Shown here piece after piece: positions 1 to 8,870 of a DNA stretch of 64,000 nt. The first letter of the stretch is position 1. The number at the start of each line of letters is the position of its first letter. Origin of the DNA: Tolypothrix tenuis PCC 7101 (lineage in GTDB: Bacteria; Cyanobacteriota; Cyanobacteriia; Cyanobacteriales; Nostocaceae); NCBI RefSeq assembly GCF_002368295.1, contig NZ_AP018248.1, forward strand, positions 6,871,979-6,935,978, given 5' to 3'. Under the pieces are notes generated by a model. It did no database searches. It saw only the letters and a list, made by a program, of their open reading frames with translations, and had not been told where the DNA came from. The position numbers and the translations under genes are program-made.

Positions 1-334
1 CAGCGTAATTAAGAACCAATATTGCTGAGTTAAAAATTTTCAGATCCGAACTTAGTTTAGGGAAAAGGTTAAAGGTTTTCCCCTATTTCCTCTTGCTTTT
101 TTGTCCTGAAATCACAAGTATCTCGATTGAAAATGTTGCAATAACGCATATATGTACAGATCAATATGGTGGTAAAAAAAATAGATGGACATTCAGCATT
201 TTCCCGAAATTCCCCCATAGAGTGCTGTATCCCCATAAAGAATAAAAACTGGGTTTTCTCCTTTTTAAAAAAGTTAATTTTCACAATCGTAGTCACAAGT
301 CAACAATTCTACCTTCATCACTTGAGGCAGGATA
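1..334. other. A+T-rich leader region without a gene
   Basis: No convincing coding region; two opposed short open frames here have no family resemblance or clear ribosome site. The one structure is a hairpin with arms GGGAAAA (60-66) and TTTTCCC (76-82) followed by a T-rich run, which could end a plus-strand gene lying left of the window. The region also carries the promoter of the transferase that starts at 335, but no -10/-35 pair can be assigned with confidence. Confidence 0.5.
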
Positions 335-1012
335 ATGCAGCAAACAAAATTACATGAAATTCTTCCAGATACCTCTTTTTTGTCTTGGAAATTAGAGCCT
401 AATCCCCATGCTTCAGTAACATCTAAATTCAAACGCTGTTTAGACATTGTAGGTAGCTTGGTAGGGCTGTTGATTCTAGCTATCTTGTTTGTGCCAATTG
501 CGATCGCAATTAAAATCGATAGTTCTGGCCCAATTTTCTTTGCTCAAGAACGGTATGGATTGCAAGGAAAACCATTTCTTCTTTATAAATTCCGCTCAAT
601 GGTTACTGATGCAGAAGAATTAAAGGCTTTAGTAAGTAATGAGGCGAATGGACTAATATTTAAAAATAAAAATGATTTCCGAGTTACTAAAGTAGGTCGA
701 TTTTTAAGAAGCAGTAGTTTGGATGAACTACCGCAATTTTGGAATGTGTTACGCAATGAAATGAGCTTAGTAGGTACAAGGCCACCTACAGGTGATGAAG
801 TAAGTAAATATACAAAAAGACATTGGCGGCGTTTAGATGTCAAACCTGGTTTAACCGGTGAATGGCAAGTTAACGGACGTTCTCAGGTAACTAATTTTGA
901 GAAAATAGTTGACTTAGATTTACAGTATCAAGCCAGATGGAGTCCAATGTATGATTTGCTGTTAATTGTCAAAACATTTTACGTACTATTTGCGAGAATT
1001 GGAGCGTTTTAA
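335..1012 (+). CDS. Short WcaJ/PglC-type sugar-phosphate transferase (polyprenyl-phosphate glycosyl-1-phosphate transferase)
   Basis: 225 residues. It should attach a sugar-1-phosphate to undecaprenyl phosphate, the first membrane step of exopolysaccharide repeat-unit synthesis. Visible features: one hydrophobic re-entrant or TM segment at about 37-60, KFRSMV at 85-90, SLDELPQ at 118-124, VGTRP at 136-140 and PGLTGEWQV from 161, all hallmarks of the bacterial sugar transferase family. It corresponds to the catalytic C-terminal part of WcaJ; the multi-TM N-terminal domain of long members is absent. The ATG is preceded by a GAGGCAGGA-like ribosome site. A paralogue of the same length lies at 23303-23980. 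Sugar specificity cannot be read from the sequence. It stands alone, followed by hairpin repeats. Confidence 0.9.
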   Translation: MQQTKLHEILPDTSFLSWKLEPNPHASVTSKFKRCLDIVGSLVGLLILAILFVPIAIAIKIDSSGPIFFAQERYGLQGKPFLLYKFRSMVTDAEELKALVSNEANGLIFKNKNDFRVTKVGRFLRSSSLDELPQFWNVLRNEMSLVGTRPPTGDEVSKYTKRHWRRLDVKPGLTGEWQVNGRSQVTNFEKIVDLDLQYQARWSPMYDLLLIVKTFYVLFARIGAF

Positions 1013-1056
1013 AAAATTTCTCATTAGGGATTTATCCCCGTATAAATTTAATTGTA

Positions 1057-1089
1057 AGAGACCCAAGTTCCTCAAGAACTTGGGTCTCT
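1057..1089. repeat. Perfect 14-bp-arm palindrome after the sugar transferase
   Basis: Arms AGAGACCCAAGTTC and GAACTTGGGTCTCT around a 5-base loop. It lies 45 bp after the transferase stop. A T-run is not obvious, so it may be a dispersed extragenic palindrome serving as a transcript 3' end rather than a canonical terminator. A related palindrome of a different sequence sits at 4053-4085. Confidence 0.75.
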
Positions 1090-1140
1090 AATTTTGATGA
1101 TTTTAGTTGCATCATTCATAACCCTGTTTTCTCATTTTCT

Positions 1141-1170
1141 GTAGGGGTTTAGCAATGCTAAACCCTCTAC
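1141..1170. repeat. GTAGGGG-type extragenic palindrome
   Basis: GTAGGGGTTTAGCA pairs with TGCTAAACCCTCTAC, with one bulged base. The same outer GTAGGGG/CCCCTAC design recurs in the hairpin at 38601-38628, so this is probably a dispersed repeat class rather than a gene-specific signal. Confidence 0.6.
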
Positions 1171-1239
1171 CCATGTATTTGTATAATTATCTGTTAGCTG
1201 ATTGTAGATAATTGGGAGAAATCTAATAGGATAAAATTG

Positions 1240-2349
1240 CTATTTGCTAACTAAAAGTTCTTGGCTAATGCTCAGATTAAACACTCTGTAGTTATCAAGT
1301 AGTTCATAGTATAAACTTAGCGTTTCCTCATGAACTCGGGTAACGCTGAAGCGTTCGAGGTTTTGTTTAGCTTGGGATTTCAATTTTTGTAGTTGTTCCG
1401 AATCTTTGAGCAAATACATTAAAGCATTTGCCAAAGTTTGACTATCTTTTGGTGGTACTAATAAACCAGCTTGTCCCCGATCCAAAGTTTCTGGAATACC
1501 ATCGACATCGCTAGCAATAATTGCACAACCTGCTTCTCGCGCCTCTGTCAGCACTAATCCAAAGGATTCACAGTGAGAAGCGAGGACAAAGATATCAGAG
1601 GACAGCATATAGCGTTGCGGTTCTGACTGGAAACCTTCAAAATGAATGCGATTGCCAAAAGGGGTATTTTGCACCATAGCTTCAAACATAGTGCGATCGG
1701 GGCCATTTCCGACTAAATATAAATGTGCTTGCGGAACTTCTGCGGCAATTTTGACGAAGGCTTCTATTAATTCCACAATCCCTTTACGGGTATACATTCC
1801 AGCTACAGTAGTAATTGCTGGATGGCATAAAAGCATGGGTTGACAATCTTTAATACTACGATTTCGTGGGCTGTTTAATGTACCATTGGCGACGACTCGT
1901 AACTTACTCTTAGATATCCCACGCCGTACCATAGAATCAGCTACAGCATTGCTAACTGCAATCACTCGATCCGCTAATCCCATCAAGATAGCGCTGCGCT
2001 GAAACTCATTATGTACAGTAGAAACTAAACTATATTCACCACAGTTTCTTAAAAGTCCGGCTAGCACAACTCCTGTCATCATGTGTGCATGAACAATATC
2101 TGGCTGAAACTCTTGAATAATCTGGCGATAGCGCCAAGCAGCTTTAATTATATTGATGGGTGTTCTCGATTGATCGAGGTGAAAATGTTGCACGTCGTAA
2201 TTTGCTAGTAAAGTTTCGTATTCTCCACCAGCTGATGCAACAGCAACATGATGACCATTTTTGGCTTGTAAACAAGCTAAATCTACTGCCACATTGACAA
2301 TTCCGTTGCCAATTTGTTGTACATGATTAGTAATATGTAGTATCCGCAT
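1240..2349 (-). CDS. Family 4 glycosyltransferase
   Basis: GT-B fold glycosyltransferase, 369 residues from the chosen ATG at 2349. The N terminus (MRILHITNHVQQIGNG) is the classic first beta strand plus glycine loop; an upstream in-frame extension of 18 residues has no such character and is left out. The C-terminal half contains the nucleotide-sugar site with the EX7E signature (ESFGLVLTE) followed by AREAGCAIIASDVDGIPE. It presumably transfers a sugar to a growing cell-surface glycan. The PIG-L deacetylase lies 163 bp upstream on the same strand, and the two may be co-transcribed. Donor and acceptor are unknown. Confidence 0.85.
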   Translation of the reverse strand: MRILHITNHVQQIGNGIVNVAVDLACLQAKNGHHVAVASAGGEYETLLANYDVQHFHLDQSRTPINIIKAAWRYRQIIQEFQPDIVHAHMMTGVVLAGLLRNCGEYSLVSTVHNEFQRSAILMGLADRVIAVSNAVADSMVRRGISKSKLRVVANGTLNSPRNRSIKDCQPMLLCHPAITTVAGMYTRKGIVELIEAFVKIAAEVPQAHLYLVGNGPDRTMFEAMVQNTPFGNRIHFEGFQSEPQRYMLSSDIFVLASHCESFGLVLTEAREAGCAIIASDVDGIPETLDRGQAGLLVPPKDSQTLANALMYLLKDSEQLQKLKSQAKQNLERFSVTRVHEETLSLYYELLDNYRVFNLSISQELLVSK

Positions 2350-2512
2350 ATAAGTTTTCTCCACAGAAGTTTTAGTTGCTGATTGATGATTTTTGTGGCG
2401 CACAAAAGTAGCCCAAAGACGACAATTGTCTTTAATGCTGAGGATAATAGTTGTTTACTACCCATTTAAATAAGGGTAGTATTTAGCTAAAAAATATGTT
2501 GATATTCAGCGA

Positions 2513-3298
2513 TTATGAATCAGATTTAAAGAATATTTCATGTGAACTGGAAAATCGCTGAATAAATCCACGAGGCAGGCTTTCGATTTGAGAACAGTAT
2601 GAAGAAATAGCTTGAGTTTTTTTATCTTGAACTGAGGCAATTGAGAGGTAGTAAGCTGCTGCGATATCCTGCAATTTGAGCAGAATAAATAATGGCGCTC
2701 TCCAAAATAACCAAATTGGATATTGCAACAAATCTACTGTGATTCCAGCTTGCGCGATCGCAGCCTTGACTAATTGGTAAGTAGCTTCATGATCTCGATG
2801 GCAATCTTTACGATGAGGAACATAAACTTCTTCAGGTTGATACTGCTTTAATAGCGCTGCTACCTGTATAATTGTCTGTTCTCTTTCGCGCTCGTCTAAA
2901 TAAGGTAAAGTGCCATCAGGCTTTTCTAAAAAATGGATTTCCGAAGATTTAACACCCAGAATTTCTAAAGCCTTTACCGCTTCTTGTTTACGGATTTGGA
3001 TAATTTTATCTGGTGTATTTACTTCAGAAGTACCTGCTCCTTGTCCATCTGTGAGAAAAGCTACTATTACGGGAATATTATGTTCTCTTTTCAGAGCAAT
3101 CATCCCACCACAGCCAAATGTTTCATCATCTTGGTGCGGAGAAAATACCATAGCCGATTTCTGGGTAAATGCTATTGGCTGACTGCCTTTTCGCACAATC
3201 CAGCGAAATAGTAAGCTAGAGTGAATATCTTGTATTTGCTCCAGCCAAGTATGCGGAATTAATTTTTGTAATCGTTGTAAATAAATTTTGATACTCAT
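2513..3298 (-). CDS. PIG-L family N-acyl deacetylase (LmbE-like)
   Basis: 261 residues. The zinc site is visible: PHQDDE at 54-59 and a second cluster HRKDCHRDH at 162-170, the two metal and catalytic motifs of the PIG-L/LmbE family. Members remove acetyl groups from N-acetylglucosamine in lipid-linked or small-molecule glycosides. Lying directly upstream of a GT4 gene, it most likely edits an N-acetylated sugar of the same glycan or glycolipid. A hydrophobic stretch at about 193-215 may tether it to the membrane. The substrate is inference; BshB- or MshB-type thiol biosynthesis is an alternative, with nothing nearby to support it. Confidence 0.85.
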   Translation of the reverse strand: MSIKIYLQRLQKLIPHTWLEQIQDIHSSLLFRWIVRKGSQPIAFTQKSAMVFSPHQDDETFGCGGMIALKREHNIPVIVAFLTDGQGAGTSEVNTPDKIIQIRKQEAVKALEILGVKSSEIHFLEKPDGTLPYLDEREREQTIIQVAALLKQYQPEEVYVPHRKDCHRDHEATYQLVKAAIAQAGITVDLLQYPIWLFWRAPLFILLKLQDIAAAYYLSIASVQDKKTQAISSYCSQIESLPRGFIQRFSSSHEIFFKSDS

Positions 3299-3823
3299 AA
3301 TAATTCACTAGATTAAGGGTTTTGTAATTCATAGTTACAGTTTTGGTTATTTGATTATTATTAAAACAATACTCTCGTATATTAGGAGGATTTATTGCTC
3401 CTTTTGTTTTGGTTTCGTTGTTCTAAAATCATAATTCAAGTACAAATTATTTGTCATCAAAGATATTTATTGTTTTCAAAAAGAATTTAATTTCAAGAAA
3501 GCAAAATATGAAGTTAGTTTAAACATCAATATATCAAGTGCAAATGATAAAACTTTATATTGCTCATTCTTAGATAATCCAAAATAGCTAATTGAGAGAA
3601 ATAATCACTATAAAGTATACATATACAGTAATTCGATTGGATTTCTGAAAAAATCTCAGCAAGAAAAGCTTTGGAAGTGATGCCTTACTATCGCTGCTAA
3701 CACATCCAACTTGAACTTCAAAAATCAAATATGAATCCTATAAACTGTGCAATAAAACTTACACGTATTCTTATGAATAGAATTTTGTAATAACTATGGT
3801 AATTTCTATATTAGCTTTGAACT

Positions 3824-3850
3824 GATGCGTTACGCTATCGCTAACGCATC
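3824..3850. repeat. TGCGTTA..TAACGCA palindrome (small dispersed repeat)
   Basis: 27 bp, GATGCGTTACGC and GCTAACGCATC as near-complementary ends. The same element recurs at 10056-10083, 40059-40083 and 57203-57229, always intergenic, with GCGTTA/TAACGC arms and a short A/T-containing centre. Confidence 0.75.
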
Positions 3851-3861
3851 CTACTGGCGTG

Positions 3862-3990
3862 GCAAGGCTAAAATAGTGGAGTATGAATTAGTTTGATTTG
3901 TTTTCATCTACAGGTAATTTTTTTCAATCTAATGCACTATTTTAGCTGTGTCAGTCCACTACTTGAACTTCAAAAATTAAATATAGGTTA
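3862..3990. repeat. Dispersed repeat, probable decayed MITE or IS end
   Basis: Inner inverted repeat GCTAAAATAGTG (3868-3879) and CACTATTTTAGC (3935-3946). The right part, read on the minus strand from about 3990 to 3905, matches 20591-20672 on the plus strand over some 75 bp, including TTTTTGAA, GTAGT-GACTGACA, CTAAAAT and GCATT-GATT. A shorter copy of the first part lies at 3709-3735 on the minus strand. No transposase is present, so this is either a MITE or the remnant of an insertion sequence terminus. Confidence 0.6.
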
Positions 3991-4052
3991 TATATAATTG
4001 CAAAATTATGTATATAAAAGTCGTACATAATTTGTGAAATTTAGCGGTGTCT

Positions 4053-4085
4053 AGATACCCAACTTCTTAAAGAAGTCGGGTATCT
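4053..4085. repeat. Long palindrome at the 3' end of the propeller gene
   Basis: Arms AGATACCCAACTTCTT (4053-4068) and AAGAAGTCGGGTATCT (4070-4085), one mismatch and a single-base loop. It lies 26 bp beyond the stop of the minus-strand gene and is a likely transcript end or dispersed palindrome; no strong T-run follows. Confidence 0.7.
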
Positions 4086-4111
4086 AAAAACTCGGAAGAT
4101 GGAAATTGATA

Positions 4112-6340
4112 TTATCCTCGTAGACGATAGATCAGTACTTTGCCTTTCCAGTCTTCTTCTACAAACACTAAATATTCACCATCTGAACGGCGAAAAGCGC
4201 GGATACCGTGGGGAATATCAATCCAACCGCTTTCACCTGCAACTTCTGGGCCGGGTTTGAACTGTTGTACTTGCACTCCGGTGGCGGCGTTGTATACATG
4301 GACTTCTGCGGTCTTTAATGTCACAGCAAACACATAGTCTCCGGCTACACTCATCGACATTGTGGAAACTTCACGCTTCCCTGTGGTGTCATGAGGTACT
4401 ACGGTGCGCCATAGAGGAGTAGGATTCTCTTTTTGTTTACTCCAATTATCAAACCGGACAATTTCAGAACCAACCACCCCACTATCATCACCAACTGGCG
4501 GATGATCTGCGGTAAAGCCTGACAAATACATCGTATCTGTATCTGGGAAATACTCAATCCGCCGTAAATCGGTAAACAGATTGGGGGTTTTGTACTTTTG
4601 CATGGAACTATAAGTATAGATGGGGTTGCCATGCTCATCTAGTCCTTGTAAAGGATAGTGGCGAATACCAATACCATCTTGAGTCCGCAAAGTCTTCCAG
4701 ACATCGCCTTTACTGTCTACCCACCAGCCGCCGAAGTAGGGATAATCTTCGCTACTATCATATTCACCTGAATCGAAGGCACCATTACCATTGCGATCGC
4801 GCCAAATCCATTCGCCTTTTTTTGGTTGATTTGGTGGCCAGTTCCCAGCGATTGATTGTTTACCTTCGGCGTTAGTACCAACAAACATTCCCGATGGGAT
4901 CGCAATTTTGCTTTTGTTGCTATTATCAAAACGATAAATTTGCAAAAAGCTGCTATACATATCTGTGAGGAACATAAAGCGCTTACCTTTGATACGCCTG
5001 ATAAAAGTCCCATCTGGGGATGTATGCAGACGTGGATCTTGAGGATATTTGAAGGGATTGAGAGTGTAATTTTTGAAAGTCCATTTCTTCCCAGCCGGCT
5101 GGCTGTAGTCCATGACAAAGTGTTCTTGCTTGGCGAACACATCAACGCCATCAGTTTGCGGATCTGCATCTGCATTATCCACAAATAGCAATCCCAACAA
5201 TTGCCATAGTTTTTTTCCTGAGGGTGAAAACTTCCTTAAATCAGTCCCAGGTCTGTGGAAACCATTATTGCTAACGTAGATATTTCCACCTGCATCTGTA
5301 CCTACTGCTGTAATTCCGTAAAGTTTCAAATCTTGAACTTCCCCCGGATTACCTGCAAAAATACCCCCTTTAGTACCGAAAGTCCCAACCTGTGTTGGCT
5401 TTTCAGTAACGTTATAAATCAATATTTGCTGACGCGGCCCATTCTCGGCTATTAACAGTCTCCCTTGAGGATCGAGTGCGATCGCAGTTGGTTCGACAAC
5501 TTTCGTAATCTCTTGTGGTAGTTTTTTCCCATCCTGGGAATAATGCAAAATCTTGGCAGGATTACTACTATTTTTATTTTGAATAATCCACAGATTACCT
5601 TGGCTATTAATAGCGATCGCACCAGGTCTGATGAAGTTAAAGCTGCGTAATTCTTTCATCGTTTCGGTACTATAAACGCGAATCCGATTTGCCGCAGGGT
5701 CACTTATATATAATTCTTTTTTAAAAGTTGCTAATCCAGTCAATTCAGCTTTCTGACTGATAATTAACATACTTTTATCCCAACCACGTCCCCCAGAAAA
5801 TGGCGCAGGTTTACCAGATAAATCATACCTTCTCACACAATACCAATTTGTACCATCTAGAGGATAATCTTTCTCGGTTTTACCTATAGAACCTTGAGTT
5901 ATAGCTAAGTAAATATATTTGTGATTAACTGTTATGGCTTTGCCACCCAGACGACTCCAACCGTGAGTATCATCAAGCATACCCGCAATCTTACCATCTT
6001 TATATATTCCTGCTTCTCTACCTGCTTCATCCCAAATACTATTGGTATATACAGTGCCATTAGCAGCAACATACATTGCATCTATATTATTTTGTACCCA
6101 ATATTTTCCACCACCAAAAGTATTACCAATCCATGTTGTTTTGTAAGTGCTGGTTGGCGAACCACTCACAGTCCAACGTGTTGTCATGCTGAAAGAAGCG
6201 AAAATAACTCCCATCGTGAGGCAGAGTAAAAATGTCAACATTTTTCTCTGTCGCGAATTACGTTGTTGAAATAGCGTTTTAATAAAATTTGCTAAATGGT
6301 AGCAGATAAGTTGAATTTTCTGCATGAAGCTAAAGTCCAT
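4112..6340 (-). CDS. Membrane-anchored NHL/SMP-30-like beta-propeller protein, function unknown
   Basis: 742 residues. A basic N terminus is followed by one hydrophobic segment (about 34-55, MLTFLLCLTMGVIFASF), so the bulk should be periplasmic or exported. The long remainder alternates short aromatic/glycine beta-strand motifs such as GDVWKTLR, AIALDPQGRLLIAENGP, GTDAGGNIYVSNNG and NSQGNLWIIQ, typical of NHL or SMP-30/gluconolactonase-like propellers; the length would accommodate two propellers. The ATG is chosen because GGAG lies nine bases upstream. It is flanked by glycan genes, which suggests a role in binding, trimming or exporting a polysaccharide, but no catalytic motif was recognised. 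Fold is moderately sure, function open. Confidence 0.75.
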   Translation of the reverse strand: MDFSFMQKIQLICYHLANFIKTLFQQRNSRQRKMLTFLLCLTMGVIFASFSMTTRWTVSGSPTSTYKTTWIGNTFGGGKYWVQNNIDAMYVAANGTVYTNSIWDEAGREAGIYKDGKIAGMLDDTHGWSRLGGKAITVNHKYIYLAITQGSIGKTEKDYPLDGTNWYCVRRYDLSGKPAPFSGGRGWDKSMLIISQKAELTGLATFKKELYISDPAANRIRVYSTETMKELRSFNFIRPGAIAINSQGNLWIIQNKNSSNPAKILHYSQDGKKLPQEITKVVEPTAIALDPQGRLLIAENGPRQQILIYNVTEKPTQVGTFGTKGGIFAGNPGEVQDLKLYGITAVGTDAGGNIYVSNNGFHRPGTDLRKFSPSGKKLWQLLGLLFVDNADADPQTDGVDVFAKQEHFVMDYSQPAGKKWTFKNYTLNPFKYPQDPRLHTSPDGTFIRRIKGKRFMFLTDMYSSFLQIYRFDNSNKSKIAIPSGMFVGTNAEGKQSIAGNWPPNQPKKGEWIWRDRNGNGAFDSGEYDSSEDYPYFGGWWVDSKGDVWKTLRTQDGIGIRHYPLQGLDEHGNPIYTYSSMQKYKTPNLFTDLRRIEYFPDTDTMYLSGFTADHPPVGDDSGVVGSEIVRFDNWSKQKENPTPLWRTVVPHDTTGKREVSTMSMSVAGDYVFAVTLKTAEVHVYNAATGVQVQQFKPGPEVAGESGWIDIPHGIRAFRRSDGEYLVFVEEDWKGKVLIYRLRG

Positions 6341-7572
6341 AAAATCTCCAATGGTATCTGGTGCTGATGCATAAAATTTTATTTGTAGCGTGGCAGAGCA
6401 TATTGCAACCTATTACTTAGCAATTAAAACCTAAATTTATAAATTAGCTAACTGCAATGTACTATTTCATACATTGCTTTTTTGAATCATGATTATCTAA
6501 ATAATTAGTTATTTAATTAGTAATCAACTAAAAAAATACCAGTTATATAGTCAGCATTTTACGGCTGATCAACGCCAATAAATTGACTTATGATCAGCTT
6601 TTCAAGTTGGGTTAGCAGACTACTATAACCCCGATTCATGAATAAACCCAAAGCAGATTATCTGTTGAGTAATACTAGATGTTTTCTTCCAACCCTGACA
6701 AGAACTAGTACCCACTCTATAATTTGCTAAGGTTTACCGAATACTGAATCGGCGTTATAGGTCAGCACCAATTAAAATTAACTATCAAACCCCTGGTGTA
6801 TTTAACTTGAATATCTGGAAGATTAACTTTTATTGATTCTTTTACTTATTTTGTAGTCTATTAATTAAATTTGTCTAGCTGTAGAGCATAGATGATTGAA
6901 TCATCATGATTAATCTTCCTTTAAAAGAATATACACATAAATAACAAAAATTCGACAACTATAATTTTATGTTCACCAAAAATTTATAAAAAACACATTA
7001 TTTTTTTAAGGTAAATTTTATTAGTATTAATTTTTACTCCATGAGTTAAAAATATAGTAAAACCTAATACATAATTTTGCTGAAGGCATCAATTTTTACT
7101 AAAAGCTATGACAATAATTTCTCCTGACATTATTATTTGATTGTGATAAAGATGACATAATAGCTAGTTACTAAAAATAGAAAAGCCCCTATTTGCAATA
7201 TTTTGAATGCATTATATCCCAGCTATAAAAGTATAATATTAATCTTTGACGCTGTTAAACAGTTAATAACAACACTAATAAAAAGTTCCTAGTTGACAGC
7301 GAAAATTATATCGCCTATAACAGAAAATTCTATCTAAATTATTCTTAATTGATGTTTGGCAATTTCTGAAAAAATTGTTAAAAACAAATTTGATGATGCT
7401 ATAAATTAGCTGAAAAATATTCATAGCAATAGCAGTGAAAAGTTCTGATGATATGCTAAAGCGCCGAATAAAAGTACTAGCAACAGCAATTTATTGTTGA
7501 ATTCAAAAGCCGGGTTGAGCTTGGTATGAAAATGCGAGGAAGCCAGTTCAACAGAACACAGGAGTAACATAG
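6341..7572. other. A+T-rich 1.2-kb intergenic region
   Basis: Divergent spacer between the propeller gene (minus) and a GT4 gene (plus), very rich in A and T. No coding region, RNA or repeat of the families seen elsewhere was recognised; the few short open frames lack ribosome sites and protein character. It must contain two outward promoters. Its length is unusual for this genome and an unrecognised RNA gene cannot be excluded. Confidence 0.45.
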
Positions 7573-8733
7573 GTGGAAGGTAACACAGACAATTTCGCTT
7601 CAGCATCTATTCTCACTCTGGGAATGGGCTGGTTTCCCAAAACACCTGGAGGATTAGAACGGTATATTTACGAACTAACTCATCAATTATCAGCGAATCA
7701 AGACAACGTAGAATTATGTGGAGTTGGTTTACCAAATATAGAAAATCTGCCTATAAAATTAACTAACTTAGCTGAACCTGATAGTCCAATTTGGCAACGT
7801 TTATGGTCTATTCGTAAGAATTTTCGCCAAACTAGAATCCGCAAACCAGACGCTATTAATTTGCATTTTGCATTATATAGCTTTCCAATTTTAGATATTT
7901 TGCCTAAAGGAGTACCAATTACTTTTAATTTTCATGGCCCTTGGGCTTCTGAAAGTCAGCAAGAAGTAGAAAATCAAAGGATGAAAGTTTTGTTAAAGCG
8001 CTGGCTGATAGAACAAAGCACCTATAAACACTGCGATCGCTTTATTGTTCTCAGCAAAGCCTTTGGCAATCTTCTCCATCAACAATATCAAATTCCCTGG
8101 AGCAAAATTCACGTAATCCCCGGTGGCGTTGATATTCAGCGATTTCAAGCCAATTTATCACGGCAAGATGCCAGAAGCAAATTAAACTGGCCTGATAACC
8201 GTCCAATATTATTTACATCGCGCCGCTTAGTGCATCGTGTGGGAGTAGATAAATTATTGGAAGCGATCGCAACTATTAAGCCTAGAATACCTGATGTGTG
8301 GTTAGCGATCGCTGGGCGCGGACATATCCAAGCTGCACTACAACAGCAAGCTACAGAATTAGGGTTAGAGGATAACGTTAAATTTTTAGGTTTCTTACCT
8401 GATGAGGATTTACCCTTAGCTTACCAAGCTGCTGACTTAACAATCATGCCTAGCCAATCCTTTGAAGGGTTTGGATTAGCAGTCGTAGAATCCTTAGCCT
8501 GTGGTACTCCTGTTATTTGTACCCCAGTTGGCGGAATGCCAGAAATTCTATCATCCTTCTCACCAGATTTAATTACTACTTCCACCGCAGCCTCAGCCAT
8601 TGCAGAAAAATTAGAACAAGCACTACTGCAAAAGTTACTAATCCCTTCCAGAGAAAGCTGTCACCAGTACGCCGCTACGCATTTCAACTGGCAAAAAATA
8701 GCCCAGCAGGTGAGGGAAGTTTTGTTGGCGTGA
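7573..8733 (+). CDS. Family 4 glycosyltransferase
   Basis: 386 residues starting at GTG with AGGAG eight bases before it. GT-B organisation: N-terminal LTLGMGWFPKTPGGLERY glycine-rich acceptor loop, and a C-terminal donor domain with HVIPGGVD, RLVHRVGVDKLL and the EX7E motif EGFGLAVVE followed by CGTPVI. These are typical of GT4 enzymes that use nucleotide-diphospho-sugars for exopolysaccharide or lipopolysaccharide synthesis. The next gene is another GT4 on the same strand 137 bp away, separated only by STRR repeats, so the pair is likely one unit. Sugar specificity unknown. Confidence 0.87.
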   Translation: MEGNTDNFASASILTLGMGWFPKTPGGLERYIYELTHQLSANQDNVELCGVGLPNIENLPIKLTNLAEPDSPIWQRLWSIRKNFRQTRIRKPDAINLHFALYSFPILDILPKGVPITFNFHGPWASESQQEVENQRMKVLLKRWLIEQSTYKHCDRFIVLSKAFGNLLHQQYQIPWSKIHVIPGGVDIQRFQANLSRQDARSKLNWPDNRPILFTSRRLVHRVGVDKLLEAIATIKPRIPDVWLAIAGRGHIQAALQQQATELGLEDNVKFLGFLPDEDLPLAYQAADLTIMPSQSFEGFGLAVVESLACGTPVICTPVGGMPEILSSFSPDLITTSTAASAIAEKLEQALLQKLLIPSRESCHQYAATHFNWQKIAQQVREVLLA

Positions 8734-8742
8734 GGGGAGGTT

Positions 8743-8815
8743 GGGGACTGGGGACTGGGGACTGGGAAAGAGGGAAAGCATGGGGGCAGGGGGCAGGGGG
8801 CAGGGGGCAGGGGGA
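8743..8815. repeat. STRR tract: GGGGACT and GGGGGCA heptamers
   Basis: Three direct GGGGACT units followed by four GGGGGCA units. Such short tandemly repeated repetitive sequences are characteristic of heterocystous cyanobacteria. The tract fills most of the gap between two glycosyltransferase genes; an ATTACCA-type tract continues at about 8835-8865. Confidence 0.9.
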
Positions 8816-8870
8816 GAAATACTGAATGACAAACACCAATTACCAATTACCCATTACCAAATGACAAATT

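Larger units (their letters stand above)
3299..4111. other. Repeat-rich A+T-rich intergenic region (813 bp)
   Basis: No gene seen. It holds a dispersed-repeat fragment (3709-3735), a TGCGTTA palindrome (3824-3850), a probable decayed MITE or IS end (3862-3990) and a palindrome (4053-4085). It separates the 5' end of the PIG-L gene from the 3' end of the propeller gene, so it also contains the PIG-L promoter, which I cannot place. Confidence 0.55.
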
